A stretch of 64,000 nt of DNA from Gorsachius magnificus. Its lineage: Eukaryota; Chordata; Aves; Pelecaniformes; Ardeidae. Location: assembly GCA_034008185.1 (NCBI GenBank), contig CM067082.1, forward strand, positions 123,443,988 to 123,507,987, written 5' to 3'. This document shows, in pieces, positions 40,701 through 55,700 of this stretch (the stretch's first letter is position 1; each line of letters opens with the position of its first letter). The position numbers were made by a program, and so were the translations under genes. The notes under the pieces were generated by a model. It had not been told where the DNA came from. It searched no databases and saw nothing but the letters and a program-made list of their open reading frames with translations.

Positions 40701-43700
40701 TTTCCTATTGTAGATCCTGACTGATGCTACACAAGATTAATTTGGATTCGGAAAGAGAAAGAAGTATCTATTTAAACCAAAGGGATGGGAAACACTTCAA
40801 AGAAGCATTTGCTCTACACAATGGCTCACACTTTTCTAAAAATAGAAGTTAAATTGCAACAGAATAATTGCAGATCAAAATCTGAAATTATTAAGATGGA
40901 TAAATGAAAATTTCTTCCTTGGTCTCCCTACCAGTGCTTCACCAACCCATACCAAAAGTCTACATTTCCTGTGTCTCTGAACTGTTTGCAGAAAAGTTCA
41001 GATTTGAAACAGGTAAATCGAAGTTCATCACTACACTAGTAAACGTTAGTGGCTTTCATATATGCAGAATAGTACTCTGAATTGCACCCAGCAATCACAG
41101 AAACGCACCTGCAAGTTTGTTTGCTCCCTCTAATAACTGACATGATTATAAACATCTGCAAGTAATTATATTCATTAACATTATACTGCACATGACATGC
41201 ACCAAGTCTACACTGCTGCTGAACAGCATTTATTGTCAGGTCAAGGAACATTTATTCATAACAGCATCTGGCCACAATGAAATGCAAGGGCAGAGAACCT
41301 ATTCACTATGAAAGGGCACGACCCTTGTGGATGATGTACAATTCACATGGGCAGGAAGGTTATGCCAACACAAACTGAGAACGTTTACATGCAAGTGCAA
41401 CAAGAAGGAGATCAAGTAAGCTGAGCCTGCAGGAATGGAGGGAGAGCAGCTTACAGTCTTCCCAGGAAGATTAACAGTCCTAAACTGAGCAAGAACACAG
41501 ATACTAAGCACAGATACATTGCGCTTTTTTTTTTTACAAGCGGACCTCAATGGATGGTAACCCACTTTCACCATCCATCTCCTTTTAAGACAAATAGCAC
41601 TGAATTTCAGTGCTCCAAACCTCCTACAACTCAGACTGAAAGAGGCACAGCACCAGATTGGTAGTCCAGAAAATATGGCAGGACATGCAAATAGAAGTGC
41701 ACAATTTATTTGCATAAATTCTCCACCCTCAGCATTTCAACACGGAAAAATATTCTACTATATATTTGTCTGCAACCTGTACCTACATCATTTCAAGTCA
41801 GGCTGGCTGCTTCTTTACAGTGATGTTTCATCACCTCTTTCAGCAACATTTATGAACTAGAACCTTTTAAAATCTGAAGTCTTTCTATCCAAAGGCTACT
41901 TGCAAGGACTGATTAAAGCATTTCAGTCACACAATGAACACATAGAGCACAGCCATACAAAAATTATACTTGCATAAAAGTACTGATCTTTATACAAAAG
42001 ATGTCTTTTCATAAGAAAGTATAAACTCTGGCTCACCACAAAGGTACGCTAAGAATAAAGGTAAATTAACACTCCATTCCTCAGTGCATTACCTTTCCCT
42101 CTGTATTGAGGCACTGTCATTTAGTGTCCCTACTCACATGCATGATCTTGCTGCCATAGGTAGTTGAACCCTTCTAATACTGACTCCTCACAAGCTCGGT
42201 TAGACAGTGTCATACTTCATCTTTTTCACCAACAGGAAAGACTGACTGTTCACCTTACCTTTAAGACGTCACTGAACCAGTCAGCAAGAATTTGCAGAGC
42301 TGAGTCCGTATCATTTCTGATACAAATTAATTTCTTCATTTTAACACTCTTCCACTTAAAGAACTGTTGAAATACTTCCTCAGACTCATCTGCTTCAGAA
42401 CTTTGACCATACACCATCTCCAGGGAAGCAGACAGTTCCTGTGCATCAAGTGAATCAAACAAAACTGGGTTTGCAAATCAGTAGAATTTTGTGACAGTAC
42501 GCTATCTATATAAAACAAGACATTTAACACAGAAAAAGTTAGCACTACCTGTTGGCATAAAATTATTTCTACTATAAAGGCCTCTTTCTATATCCAGTGA
42601 AGTATATTTTATACTCCACTTTCCTCTCAGATCTAGTGGTAGTATGCCTACCAGAAATTGCAGTACAGGAAGGGGTCTCACACAGAGATCAGAGAGTCTG
42701 AATTTTCACTTCAAAACATGGAACCAAAAGACACCATAAAAAGCTTAACAGCTCATAAGAAGTCATCTGTATTCTATTTTCTTCTACCCTATGGACTGAA
42801 CTTTAAAGTCATACTCATCAGGATAAAGAGCAAAATGGGGTTCAATTCATAATGCTACTCAGAACTGTTCAAATTCAGAAAACAAAGTGAACTTGTACTA
42901 AGAAACAAAGTGAGCAGCCAGACACCCAAGGAACGCTTCTGGACTGATCCCTCCCTTCAAAAGTAACTACTCAAATCTCTTCTGATGCACCTTTGTTTTC
43001 ACACTGGTTCCTAGATGTAACAGCAATCACCTAGATGTCTGGCACCTGAAGGCCCTCTGAAATGAGTTTTACAACCTGGGAACTTCTATTTCCATCTAAA
43101 AGCCATGAGGCACAGGGTCGACCTCCTTTTGACTTGGATTGGAAAACAAAGGGAAAGGCATCAAGGCTGAAGCTGAAGCGCAGGACAAAGAGAAATCACT
43201 TTTAAACAAAGGACAATCTGTCAAATGACCTGAAGAACAAGCAGGGTCAGGGAAGAACTCCACAGTTATCAGTGGAGACAACATCCTGACAGAAAGTAGC
43301 GTTCCTTGCACCTGGGTGGAAAGTCCCATGCTGAAAACCACTTGAGAACTACATTGGTGTTTGCAGGCAATTTGCTGTAGTTCAAGAGAGAAAATTCTCC
43401 CTAAACAGTGGGATTTGACTGAATGAACCTGTGCTTTTGTAATAAACAGCATCCTTAAGTTTTCAAAATCCATCATTTTACTTATCCACATCATTGCTGA
43501 CAAGATGACTAAAGAAACCCTGAAGAAAGGCTGCTGACAATTTGCTTATACAGAGTTTCACTTTTTTTTTTTCTTTTCTCAGATCCCAGAACATTCGCGT
43601 TCAGTATCACAGACCTTCCCAAACAACACCTAGGTCCTAGAGATGAAGAAAAGTACCAAAACACCCGTCTCTCTCTTCCTCTTGAGAGAGGTTTTCATTT

Positions 43701-46700
43701 TTGTATCCCTTCAGATTCAACAGCCAATACTATGGAAAAAGCAATATGACAGAACTTAAAGTCACTTGTCAGGAGCCTTTCAGACACTCGAAACACAGAG
43801 GTCATATGAGCAATCAAATGTAACTTAAAGTCAAAACAGACTGACTGACACTACCACCACAGGCCAGAACGTGGCAGCAATGAACTCCCCTTGCTGAGGA
43901 CTGTAGGTACTGGAGTGAGGTGAGGAAGTGAGCTTGACCAATTTTGTAGAACTAGACATCATGATGCCACAACCAGGCCCCAGCTCTACAGATGCAGTAC
44001 AGCAAAAGTTCAAATTGGGGCCAAAAGTGTAAGAATTTCCTCACGTAACAAGTAACTAAATACAGTGACCAAAAAAAACCCCAAACCAAACCAAACAAAC
44101 CAACCAACCACCACCAAACACACAACCCAAAAAAACCCCAAGCAAAAAAACACACCACCAAACAGTATTTTATAGAATTCTAAGATCAATTTCATAACAA
44201 TAGTTACTATAATGTACAGCATTCATTTAGTACAACAGTGTTTAAAACAGCAATTTCCAGCTGAGCCAGGTGATATGAGCTTTGTATAAATATGCTTGTC
44301 TATAAGCAAATATAAAAAGTAGGTTGGTGCTAAATTTATGGAAGCTATTTAAATCACTCAAGTGCGCAACCGATTTTTCTCACATTCTTTTTTTAATAGC
44401 TGGATTTTAATACACCAGGATACACATGGATATAAAATGGCACGGCAAGGGAGAAGCCAGGTTCAAATGGAACAGTCTGAAGGAGCGAGGGAAAAAAAAA
44501 AAATCAGTCCATTTAACAGCAGCAAAATGTGGGTAGTAGAACTCAGAAAAGTGCTCAGTAACAGTTTCATAACCAGTATCACATCCTGTTTAGAAAAACA
44601 GCAGCACTACTTACACCAGAAGAGTATCTGCACGTGTTCCATCAGACTGTCCTCAAGGAAAGAATCCAGTAAGTTACATCCTACTTCTACCCATTTATTT
44701 TTCATACTATAAACAAGCTCCCCTAAAACATTAGTGACTTCACTAGCACAGGGATATAGAAACAGGCTCCAGAAGGGTAACAAGTTACCACATGAAGACG
44801 GCTCAATGGCCTACGTGCACTTGTCCCAGTCACTATCTCTAAGCATGGCAACTCAAAGGGAGCACAGAACAAGCAATACACAGTCTCAGTGAGAGGGGCA
44901 TTAGCTTCCATGCTTCTGTTCTTCTGAGAGACATTGGAAAAAACACTAGTTTCTCTAGGACAGCACAGTATAACCTCTTCAGGTCTGTAAAATTGCAACC
45001 AAGGTTCTCACCAATATTTGGTAAAAACTTGTTTCTGTTTCCATACTTGGGAAGACTATTTTGGCCTTCTTTGGGGCAATCCCAAGCACAAATACAGGCT
45101 GGGCGAAGAATGGATTGACAGCAGCCCTGAGGAGAAGGACTTGGGGGTGTTGGCTGATGAGAAGCTCAGGATGACCCAGCAAGGTGCACTCACAGCCCAG
45201 GAAGCCAAATGTATCCTGGACTGCATCAAAAGCAGCAGCATGGCCAGCAGGTCAAGGAAGGTGGTTCTGCCCCTCTACTCCACTCTGCCGAGACCCCACC
45301 TGGAGCACTCCCTTCGGCTCTGGAGTCCTCAGCACAGTAAAGAGATGGACCTGTTGGAGCAGGTCCAGAGGAGGGCCACAAAAATTACCAGAGGGCTGGA
45401 GCACCTCTACTATGTGGACAGGCTGAGAGAGTTGGGGCTATTCAGCCTGGAGAAGAGAAGGCTCAGGAAGACCTTATAGCAGCCTTTCAGTACCTGAAGG
45501 GGGCCTACAAGAAAGCTGGAGTGGGACTTTTCACAAGGGCATGTAGTGATAGGACAAGGGGTAATGGCTTTAAACTAAAGGAGGGTAGATTTAGATTAGA
45601 TATAAGGAATAAATTCTTCACTATAAGGGTGATGAGGCATTGGAACAGGCTGCCCAGACAAGTTGTGGGTGTCCCATCCCTGGTTCAAGGCCAGGTTGGA
45701 TGGGGCTTTGAGCAACCTGATCTAGTGGAAGATGTCCCTGCCCGTGCCAGGGGGGTTAGAACTAGATGATCTTTAAGGTCCCTTCCAACCAAAACCATTC
45801 TATGATTCTAGCTCCCAGCACAAGCAAGGACCATCACCACAGTTAAGCTAAAGCCCAAAATTTACTTAACACGCCTAGCAGCATTTCAGTACCCATTCAA
45901 ATATTTAAAAAAAAATAAAAAATTAAAATTTCACTGCAGTACAATTATCTAGAAGATGCTTGATGTCTACCACCTAGTGGATTAGCACAGCATAACCTTT
46001 AAACACACACCAAAAAAAACCCAACCACAAAAGAGAAAAACCCCACACAACCATATACCACAACTTCCCCCTGTCTGAAGGAGCAGGATCCACGCAGGGC
46101 CTCCAGTGATAAAAAGCCATTAAATGCTACCCATCCAATATCTTTTCTAATTAGACACCAATCTGCATATCAAGACTAGAACTAAAAAATAAGTGTATCA
46201 AAACATTTTTTTGAATGGCATTGAAAAGTACTTCCATTAGAAACAGAGTTATTCCACGAAAATTTGAATGCTTCAATATATTAATGCTGCTCCAACCTTA
46301 TGCAAACTTATGTGCAGCCTGTAATCCTGGTGATTTTTCATAAGAACCCAATCTCATACATGTGTGGATGAATACATCTCTGGAATTTGTACAGGCAAGC
46401 TGTCAAACTACTGCCAACCTTTTGCCCCTCTACACACACTTGCACCATCAAAATAAAAGCAAGTAATATGTATGAAGTTAAAATGAAGAAAACAGATTAT
46501 TTCTAATAGCAAAGGCCAGAAACACCAGCTTGGTAATATTTCTATTGGTAAAGTCCTCTTCTAAAGTTCCTACTGCCTCTACAGAGCTTATTTCCCTGTC
46601 TACTTGCACACTTTCTGTTGTTGGTTTAGCTGGGAGCGAGAGAGACTCTTGCTTTAAAACATATGCTTCTGTAGTGTTTAACTCTCATATTGAAAAAGGG

Positions 46701-49700
46701 GAAAAAAAAAAGCTTTCAACATTTTACACTTTGCTACACTCTTCCAAACTACACAGCCATTTTAACAGAAAGGGCTAGGAAAGTGTATAATCCAACCACA
46801 AAACCCACTGCCACAATTTGCAGGATAACTGCACTGACTTTTTAATTGTAGGTTCTCTCATTAACATCTGTCATCTACCAAATATTCTGTGCTTTGTGAA
46901 GTCTTGTTAGTCACCAAACACAGTACCATAAGAGAAAAGCTGTTGCTCAAATCCAGGATATAGATAATACTTTGCCTCTAGAACAAAACATCTAGGAGAT
47001 CAGGATCACAAGTAACACAGAAGTACAGGTGTCAGATGGACAACTTAACTCAGAAGTGTTACCTAACGCTGCATCTGCTGCTGTTAGGACCTCCAACTAT
47101 AAAATGTTTGACATTTAAGAAACACCCTCCACAGGTTCTCAGTGTTTCAGAATCAATACTGATAAATGCAGCCTCCTTACCTGTAATGTTCTTGAGCGCT
47201 CAGAGAGGGGCAGTTGATCCACTTCCAAAATTAATTCTTCCACTGCTGAATACAAGTTCTGCTGCACCTCATCTCTCTTGGTGATCAATTCATCTCTTTC
47301 ATCCTAGGCAGAAAGAAAAGCAAGTCAGCAATTCACATCCAAATGCCACATACACAATGTGGAGAGCCATACAAAAAAGCGTTAATCCCTGCAAAGTATG
47401 GATAGTACAGTACATGCCTGACTAGGAATGAATGAAAAAGCAAATTTTGGTTTTAACCTCTACTCCTATGGCATGACCATGCTGCACAAATACAGCATCC
47501 TTTACATTGCAAAAATACGACTACATTATCAGACAACTAAAGAAACAGTTTCTGAATGACTGTTGGTAACAGTCCTAACTGGGAGGGAGTCCTAACTGCC
47601 ACTGTAAACTTAAAAGTCCTAGTTGTCCTGCAGGTTTTTACTGTATTACAGAAATCAGAATTTGGATTATCCACACTCCCATACATGTCAAACTACATCC
47701 ACAAAGTCAGACTGCAACAGATTTCTTGCTGGAGAAGAATCCTCTAGAATCAAAAAACTCCTTTTACCAATTTTTTCCTTGCCTTCTAACAAGGAAAGAC
47801 AGGTGACCTGTAAACTCCCTACTGATTACCTGCAGTAAGATCATTAAACTAAAGATAATTTTCTAGAAACAAAACAAAGTTTCCCTTGAATGACTGGCAG
47901 GATTAGTTCTGCTAATGAGAGAGGAACCCCACATTCACATGAGACAAGGTACCTATCAGACTCACCAGAATGGAACCTTTTGAAATGGATGAAGCAAGTT
48001 ACTCAGAAGCATGTTTGCAGTGTTCTATTCGCAGTGATTTAACCCAACATGCCCACAGAAATATGAAAATACCTATGAACATGGAAGACCAAACTACAGC
48101 TTTACAGACCTGCTGTAAAGATTTGCTATTCCCTTCTACATCCATCTCCAAAAATAAAAAAGTAAAATGACTCAAGTAGCTATAACACACTGTCCTTCAC
48201 ATTCCCTTCCCTACCCTGGAAAAAAAAAAAAAATCTTGCAAGGTCTAGTGTGGAAGGCAATTAGTAAAGAAAAAGAATATAATGGAAGAGTTAACCACGG
48301 CACTAATGCCAGTTTCACATGGAGCCAAAGAACAGTAAAAGAACACTTCCTACTGACAAGCAATATACAATATATCTGTAATATAAATACGTATACGGAC
48401 ACAGGTTCTCAGAGTTTTTACATTTAGTTTATCCAATGAAAAGTCAGAAGTTGACTTAATCAGGAGTTTGTAAGTATCCACAGAAGATCAACTAGAAACC
48501 TTTTCCCTGTAACAGACAAGGGCAGAATGAGATCCAATGGTTGGAAACTGAAAGATGGACAAATTCCAGCTAAAAATAAACCCCCAAGTTGCAGCATACA
48601 CTGCTATAAAACTTAGATAAGCAATTGAACAGATGTTGTAATTCAGCCAGACATTAGTAGGATGGATAATAAAAATCAGTGGATTAAGTTCAACTGCAGA
48701 AGGTGAACACAATATACTACTTCAGCACTTAAAAACATAAAACAACAACAAAAAGATTTGATAGGCACTTCTGCACTTTTTGGGCATCTCTGGTGACCAA
48801 AAGCACACACAATTTTTACAGACTTCCTGCTGGTTTTCCTGAAAAAGACAGGAGCTAGTTTGTAAAAGAATACTGTAAATGTACTGCATGAAAAGTGTTC
48901 TTTATGACAAGGGGTCCTTATTCCTTTTTAAGACAAGATTTCTGCAGAATATTACTTCAAAAACTAGAGCAAGAGACTTAATGTAGTAGAAGATTCATCC
49001 AGACAACCAAACTCCAACTAATACCAGTTCAAGCACTAGAGCAAGTTTAACAATGTCCTTCCAATGTGTGCCATTTAACTGGCAGATAATGCCTATTAAA
49101 TAACAGTAACTTCAGAGAGTACACAGGCAGTATTTTAATAGTCTGCTTTACAAAGATGTAAGTTCATCACAACAGCAAACAGTAGAATTAAACTCCTTTG
49201 AAACAGGCTACAGGTTTCTAAAACTACAAAATCTAGTTTATTTTGTGTCTGGTCCATCTTATACCTCTCAACAAAAAGATCATTTCCACTCCAGAAGAAC
49301 CATCTTTGTTATTTTCATACATACCATGCCCCAGTACTACCTCAGTTCACTGATTATCTTATGTTTCCAAGACATACATTACATAAATACCTTGTTAAGA
49401 ACAAATGCTTCAGTCGCCCATTTTCATTTTTCAGACAGTATCCAGGAGAGACCCAGTTAAACCAGCATAAACCAACTAAGAAAGCACAGACAGTGAAAAC
49501 TGAAATAATGCCATTTACTCTACAGTCAAACTTTATTGAGTGTACTCACGCCTGTGATATTCATTAAAGCTGCATTAGGTTTCCCCCAAAGCAAGACAAG
49601 ATGTTAATTCCCAAGAGCTTACAAACAAATGAGGCTTGTGACAGTGAGAGAGGGCATCAGCACTCCAGGAGGTTAAAGGAAGGGCACATTGCTTCGGCAA

Positions 49701-52700
49701 CTGAATAGCAAGATTTAACTTAGTAAAACTAATTTTGACAGCTAGGTTGACAGATTAAGCAAACAGAGTTAAACAGTCTGCTACAGTTTAATAGCCAGCT
49801 CTGTCATCCATCTGTTTGGGTTCACTGGGCTTTCTGTACGCTGGATTTACATGTACCTCATTTTAACTGAGCAAGAAACAAAGTTAGTGACATCAACATA
49901 CTCAGTTGCACTATCAAAAATATTTGTTAGACTATCTACAGTCAGTATAATTTTAGTAGGGATGACAGGCAGAATAACAAGCAGACCCTTTTACTGTGTG
50001 AATCCTCAACGTTTCTTGTATTTGAAAATACAGTAGCCCAGATTCTGTGGCATGTTACAGCACATAAAAATAGATCTTTAAAAATCAAAATGATTCTCAG
50101 GGAAAAAAAGTTAAGTCACTACACTGTGCATTAAAACAGGACAATCTCTGTGGTACCATAGTTCTAGCTTGATGCAACCAAAACCTTGTCTGTACACTTC
50201 ACCTACCAAAGTCTTCAAAATACTTAAGACAAATTCCACAGGAGCCTCGAGATGTCCTGCTTCCAGCTGCTACCAATTCATCTTGAAAATTAAATTAATT
50301 AATAAGGGAGCTCTACACTTCCCACTTGCATACCCTTTGCAGCATTCGGGCACTCTGGGGGATACCTGACATCTAGCAGAGTTTATGTCTTCTTTATTTT
50401 TCCCCATTTAAAATATTGGCAACACTACCATGACAACTTCACCTCTTCAAATAGCAGGATTTTTTTTTTTTTTTTTTTTTTAACAACGGCATACTCTTGA
50501 AGAGTTGTAAGATTTCATGCCACCATCCATTTACACCTTAGTTTAGGCAACCAGGAACAATGTCAGAATGGACTGGGGGGGCCAGGGGGGCTGTTGCTGA
50601 TTTCTGAACGAAACTAGTTTTCAAGCCACGCATGAGGCTACACCTTGTCAACAGAAAACAGAGGGCTACACAAACACATGTGGAGCTACCAGAAGCTCAT
50701 TTGAGCAGTATTTCATATATTTTGGCAGTATAACGCATAACAACACATCATGCAGACATGACTTCATTGTTAGCCGTTCACAACTGAAACAGGTGACAAT
50801 GTCCAAGACTGCTAACACATTCCAACAAATAAGTCCATCAGAAAAAAATCAAGCACTCTTCAAGAATGAAACCTCTTTTCATGGTGTCTCTTACAGAAGA
50901 ATGCTGCTTCCTGGGGTTGGCAAGTCAAAAAAAACCCCAAAAACCAACAAAAAACACCCCCCCACACCCCCATCACTGCCACCTGAATGACATCAAAGTA
51001 ACCGTCTCCTCTACTGAATGAACACTCTGAGACTCCCCAGTCACACCACTGTACCTGCATCTATCTTAACTCTTGTCCATGTTAAAAGTTTTCTTTCTCT
51101 CTATCCCCAGCCCAACTGAGTCAAAGTAAAACTGGACGAGGGAGGTGAAAACAAGTTCTAAGATGGCTTTACTTTACTTGTCTGCTGTTGTTCAACAAGG
51201 CTTACGAACCTGCTTGAGTGCAACCATCCCATGTAATCTCCAGAAAATGCAACTGCTACTATTTCATGTGGGATCAGGAATTCACCCAAGGAAAGCTTGT
51301 GCAAGTGAATCCCTAAGCAGCCCTGGCTCCTGGGCACCTCTCAGTCTAGCTATTTTTCTACACGTTGTTCCCCTATACAGGATATTAAAATGTCATCTGC
51401 TTATTAATGCTTATCTTCATGTTGTCAAGTTTAAAAATTTGACTTTGTTTACTAAAAACTGTTTCTTTTCACCTACAGCAATCAAACATATGCCATGCCA
51501 TAGCTGTTTTAATACTTTTCCCTGCACAATCAACAGCAGAACTTACTTGGGTTCTCCTCATGGCTCATCATATTCTAGCCCATTTCATGAGCTGTTAAAT
51601 TCCGTGTAATACAGCAATACTTCTTAAGTAAACACATTTAAAACATTTTAGGTTATACTTGAAAACAGTCACAACACATTTGCTGCAGTTCCCCCAGATG
51701 CACAGCTACCATCCCCCCTTCCTTTCCTTACTACAATGCCTGCCACAGACTGGAGAACCTTCCCATTTCCACAAGCAGCATCGTCGCACATGAGAGATGC
51801 AGTACATGACCATACTTATCAACACAGCTATGTCTACATAGCCAGGCAGGCTTTTCCAAATCTATCGTTGCAGAGAAGTTGCACTAGATGGCAGCTTTCC
51901 TCTATTCAAGTCCATCTCCTCATTTGCATACTGCCCTCCCTGCACCTCTCCGTATGAGAGAAGCATATACTAAGTAGTGGCACACTGCTTTAACAAAAGG
52001 TTTTAGAGACGGACACTGCAGCTGCACAGCTGAAGCAGTTTCTATTACAAAACAGAAACCTTTTCGCTACCACATTCTGCTTTCCTTATACTCTTTACAA
52101 AATCAAGGGCAAAGAGTCTAGGTTTAACAAAAAAAATAACACTCCAGAAATACATCAGCTGTGGCAAAGGTAGCAAAGGCTCCGACGTTATCTAGCAAAG
52201 GATAGACATTTCCAAAGGATAGATGTGTTCATGCTACCCAGATACACTTAGAAGTCTAAAATACTCTGTCAATAGCTGTTAAATTATAGCTCTTGAGAAA
52301 AAAATAATTCCAACCTACCACACTTCTGCATAACTGAATCCTCTCTTGAGCAAAGACATACTCAGACCAAACCTTCTGCAATTTTTCCAAGGAGCACGGA
52401 GCAGTGAGACATCCTTCGGTAACTAGCTTTATGGCTTGTGAGAGCTGCTCCCCAAAACGACTGTTCTTATTTGTGTGCCTAAGTTGTAAGGAGAAAACAA
52501 CATTTTACCAGGATTTTTCTTCCCAGAACTTAAGCAGTTTATAAAAAAAAAAATAAAAAATTCAAGGCTATTCAGTCCCCTTGAACATATGAATTTTGAG
52601 ATGGCACCTGCCAGGTTAATAAGTTGGTTTCTTTCAAAAGGTAGTAGCAGCAATTTGTCTCATTCAGCTGTTAAATCTTTTTTTGAGGAAGGAAGAAGGA

Positions 52701-55700
52701 CCAAGAGAACATTCCCTTTTGCCCTATTTTCCTCCCTTGGCTTTTTTTTTTTTTTTTTTTTTTTGTTTTAGTCCTCTTCCATGAACACATACACCAATAT
52801 ATATATTCCTTCTTAAAGGAGCCAATGGCCATTTTATTTCAAGTCTTCTTGCCACTGCATTTTGTCCCTTCTTTCAAAACTAGAAGGGTAATTTGCGCTA
52901 TGCAGATACCCAAGGAACTCTGACTACCCAGTTACTTTTAACAACTAGCTGCATTTACTACTTAGCACCTTCCTTGAAGATGGAATTGAAAGCTCTTCTT
53001 GGAACAGCTATGGTAAAGGAGCAGAAGTGAACCAAAGTCATCTGATAAACAGGCAATGCAAATTCCAATGTGTGCTTCCAAAAAGCTCAGGTTTCAGCCT
53101 TGCTTTTGGGAAATACTCCCCTCTGTATACAACACATTTTTCTTAGAAAATTAACAGAACAAAACTTTTGGGAAACCAAAAAGCATGCATGACTTCAAGA
53201 GATAAACAGGGCAATGACAAATAGTAATTTTAAGAAAAAAATACATACCTAACTTCTTTCAATGCCTTCACCTTAGCAGCCAAACTTCTCATTTTTGTTC
53301 CAATGTAAGTACGCAGGGTTTCCTCAAAACTTTCGGCAGTTTTCCTGGATGCTTCCTTCTCTCTCTGAATTATTTATCATTTTTGGAGCAGTTTTTCAAG
53401 AAAAAGAGGTAAAGATAGATCAACAGTCACAACAGCCAGCCAGGGTTACTAACATGCAGACCGTAATTCAGACTTTTGAAAACTAGAGATAAGCACACAC
53501 ACAGGCACACACACACAGAGCTGGCCCCCTTCAAAACACTAATAAAATGCCCCAAAAGACATACAAACTAGTGAGAATAATTCTGTTTTCTTTAACAGCT
53601 TCTTAAAGGTTAATGGTTCTTTTCCACAACCTTTTCTTTTAAAACAGTTTACTTATATTCAACACAAAAATGTAATTAAAATTTGTAGAAAACAGTTTAA
53701 AAAAAAACCATCAGACTATAGATAAGAAACGTGTCTAAGAATTCCTTGCATCCAAGTATTTTTTATTCGGTGCAGACATGTATTCTGTTGCTCGTTAATT
53801 TAGTTTGCATGGAAGTGTATAAACACCATATCTGCAGTTGATGGAAAATCTGTGCAATGGCAGGTTAGAAGTACAGGTGTTCTAGGTTGAGGTAAATAAG
53901 TAGCAAAGCTGGTTATGAGGAGTTTTATTCCACAAGAAAGAAAAAGGAAACAGCTGTGTGCAAGTTCAGGTTTGGAGGTGTCAAAGGGATTTACACAACA
54001 GCAGATTTTCCTTTTGTATCTGTAGAGATAGGAGTTTGCATGAATTCAGAAAAACATTATGCAAACATAACATCCTTTCACACAACCTCTTCTTACTACC
54101 ACTGTTTATCACGCTTAAAACCATTCACAGCATTTTTAAGCCTATCAGTAACTAAGTACTGTGCTTCTCAAATAGTGCTAGGAAGTTCCCCTGGAAAGAA
54201 ACATAAGCATCTTTTCTATTACGTGGCAATTAAGGAAACAATCATTTTTATCCAGTTCTAAAATTCCACAGCTGCTATGATTCTGCAATGCTTAGAAATT
54301 TTCAGCCCAATACACAGAAAGCTCTTTTTCCCCTCTAAGTGAGCGGGGAAAAAAAAAAAGCAAGGATTACATCCTTATACACAAAGCATGTTTTTAATCA
54401 CAAAGTGCAAAAATCTGTGTTCAAACTGAACACCTACATCCAAACCAGCAGTTGCATCAAGCGCAGTGACAAGCCAGTATATACACCAAGGGGAGCTAGG
54501 GTCCAACCTGGACTGCAAAACACGTGCTGACACATGTTGACAGCATCTCCCTGCACAGGAGCAAGACAAGTCCTCACTCAACCAGTTTAATCCTTCTGTA
54601 TTCCAAACAATAGTGCACAGCTGAACTGCAGTATGATGAAACCATTAAGACAGAAGCATTGTCAGAAACACTCACAGGAGGAGAGGACAATCCTCTTTAT
54701 ATTTCCACATACCTGAAGTTCACGTTTCAGCTGCTGAACCTTCAGTTCTAGTTCCTTCTGCCTCTGCAAGAGACTTATATTCTGCCTTTTGAGACCTTCT
54801 TTCTCTTCGGACAGCTTCTGATCTGGTCTTGTTTGTGCCAAGCTGGTGTCTGGCGCTGGGGGAGAAACTGGCATTTTTTCCCTTTTAAAAATTAATTAAG
54901 AGGAATTAATTAAAAAAAAAAAGCCAAACCACACCACAATGTGCATTCTTTCATCCTATTGTAATTTCAGTAATGCCTACAGAACACCACATCAAAAAGA
55001 CTACAGAAGCACCTACACAATCATGCTTTACTTCTTCAGAGTTTGTATCCCTCTCCATGCCAGTCTTTCAAAGACTGTTACACAACACAGAGGAAAAAAA
55101 ACATCATTTGAAGACAACCCTTTATATGTTTTCAGTCACTAACTCAAAAGTCTTTCCCATCCAAAAAACATCTTACAATGCCACACTGCAGACCCAGAAA
55201 AGTCAAGGTCCATTGTAATTCAAATCTTCTATCTACTAAACAAGCCAAAGCACTTCAAGGTTAGCGTTCTGGATCTATACCCTAAAAGTTTTAACGGAGA
55301 AGAGTGATGTGAAGCTTTCTGTCTCTGAGCACTATGACAGTACTGTGCAGTACCAAAGCTCCACTAGACCACACATCAACTTCATCCTCACCTGCATGGC
55401 TTTGGTTACATCCTAGCTTCTTTCTTTCTCAATTTCTTTCAGACATACCCCAAAAATGCCTGTGATGTGAAAAAAGTTCAAGGACACCAGAACATACAGA
55501 AATGGCAATACAGAATCTGCTGGCTGACGGCTGCTCAGGCCAGCCAGGACACCACCAAAAAAAAAAAAAAAAAAAAAAAAAAAAGCGCTACTTCTCACTT
55601 TAAATTGGATTCAGAGCATATCTGCAACTCAGAAAACAGCGCAGATCAGAGTATCAAAATAATTCAGGATAAGGCACTTGACTATAAATTTAGACTTTTT

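Larger units (their letters stand above)
47304..52318 (-). other. STK31: STK31 intron C9-C10 (longest intron)
   Basis: 5,015 bp with GTAGGT donor and GCCTAG acceptor. Holds a T run, two G-rich patches near 50,575 and an A/C-rich tract. No mobile element and no additional exon with similarity to STK31 was seen. Confidence 0.7.

Noticed and set aside
41299..41715. 138-codon minus-strand open frame between exons C11 and C12
   Set aside because: Lies on the STK31 strand but does not match STK31, and C11 joins C12 exactly as in the human protein, so it is not an exon.
45018..45479. 153-codon plus-strand open frame
   Set aside because: CR1 ORF2 remnant within an STK31 intron, antisense to the gene.
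51145..51609. 154-codon plus-strand open frame in an STK31 intron
   Set aside because: Antisense to the gene, no recognised domain, no promoter or splice signals; most likely chance.
53495..53520. CA repeat as a CRISPR or satellite array
   Set aside because: A short interrupted dinucleotide repeat; no spacer structure, and the genome is eukaryotic.
55460..55584. Processed retrocopy with poly(A) tail
   Set aside because: The sequence before the A run matches no known gene, and no target-site duplication was seen. A homopolymer repeat explains it.
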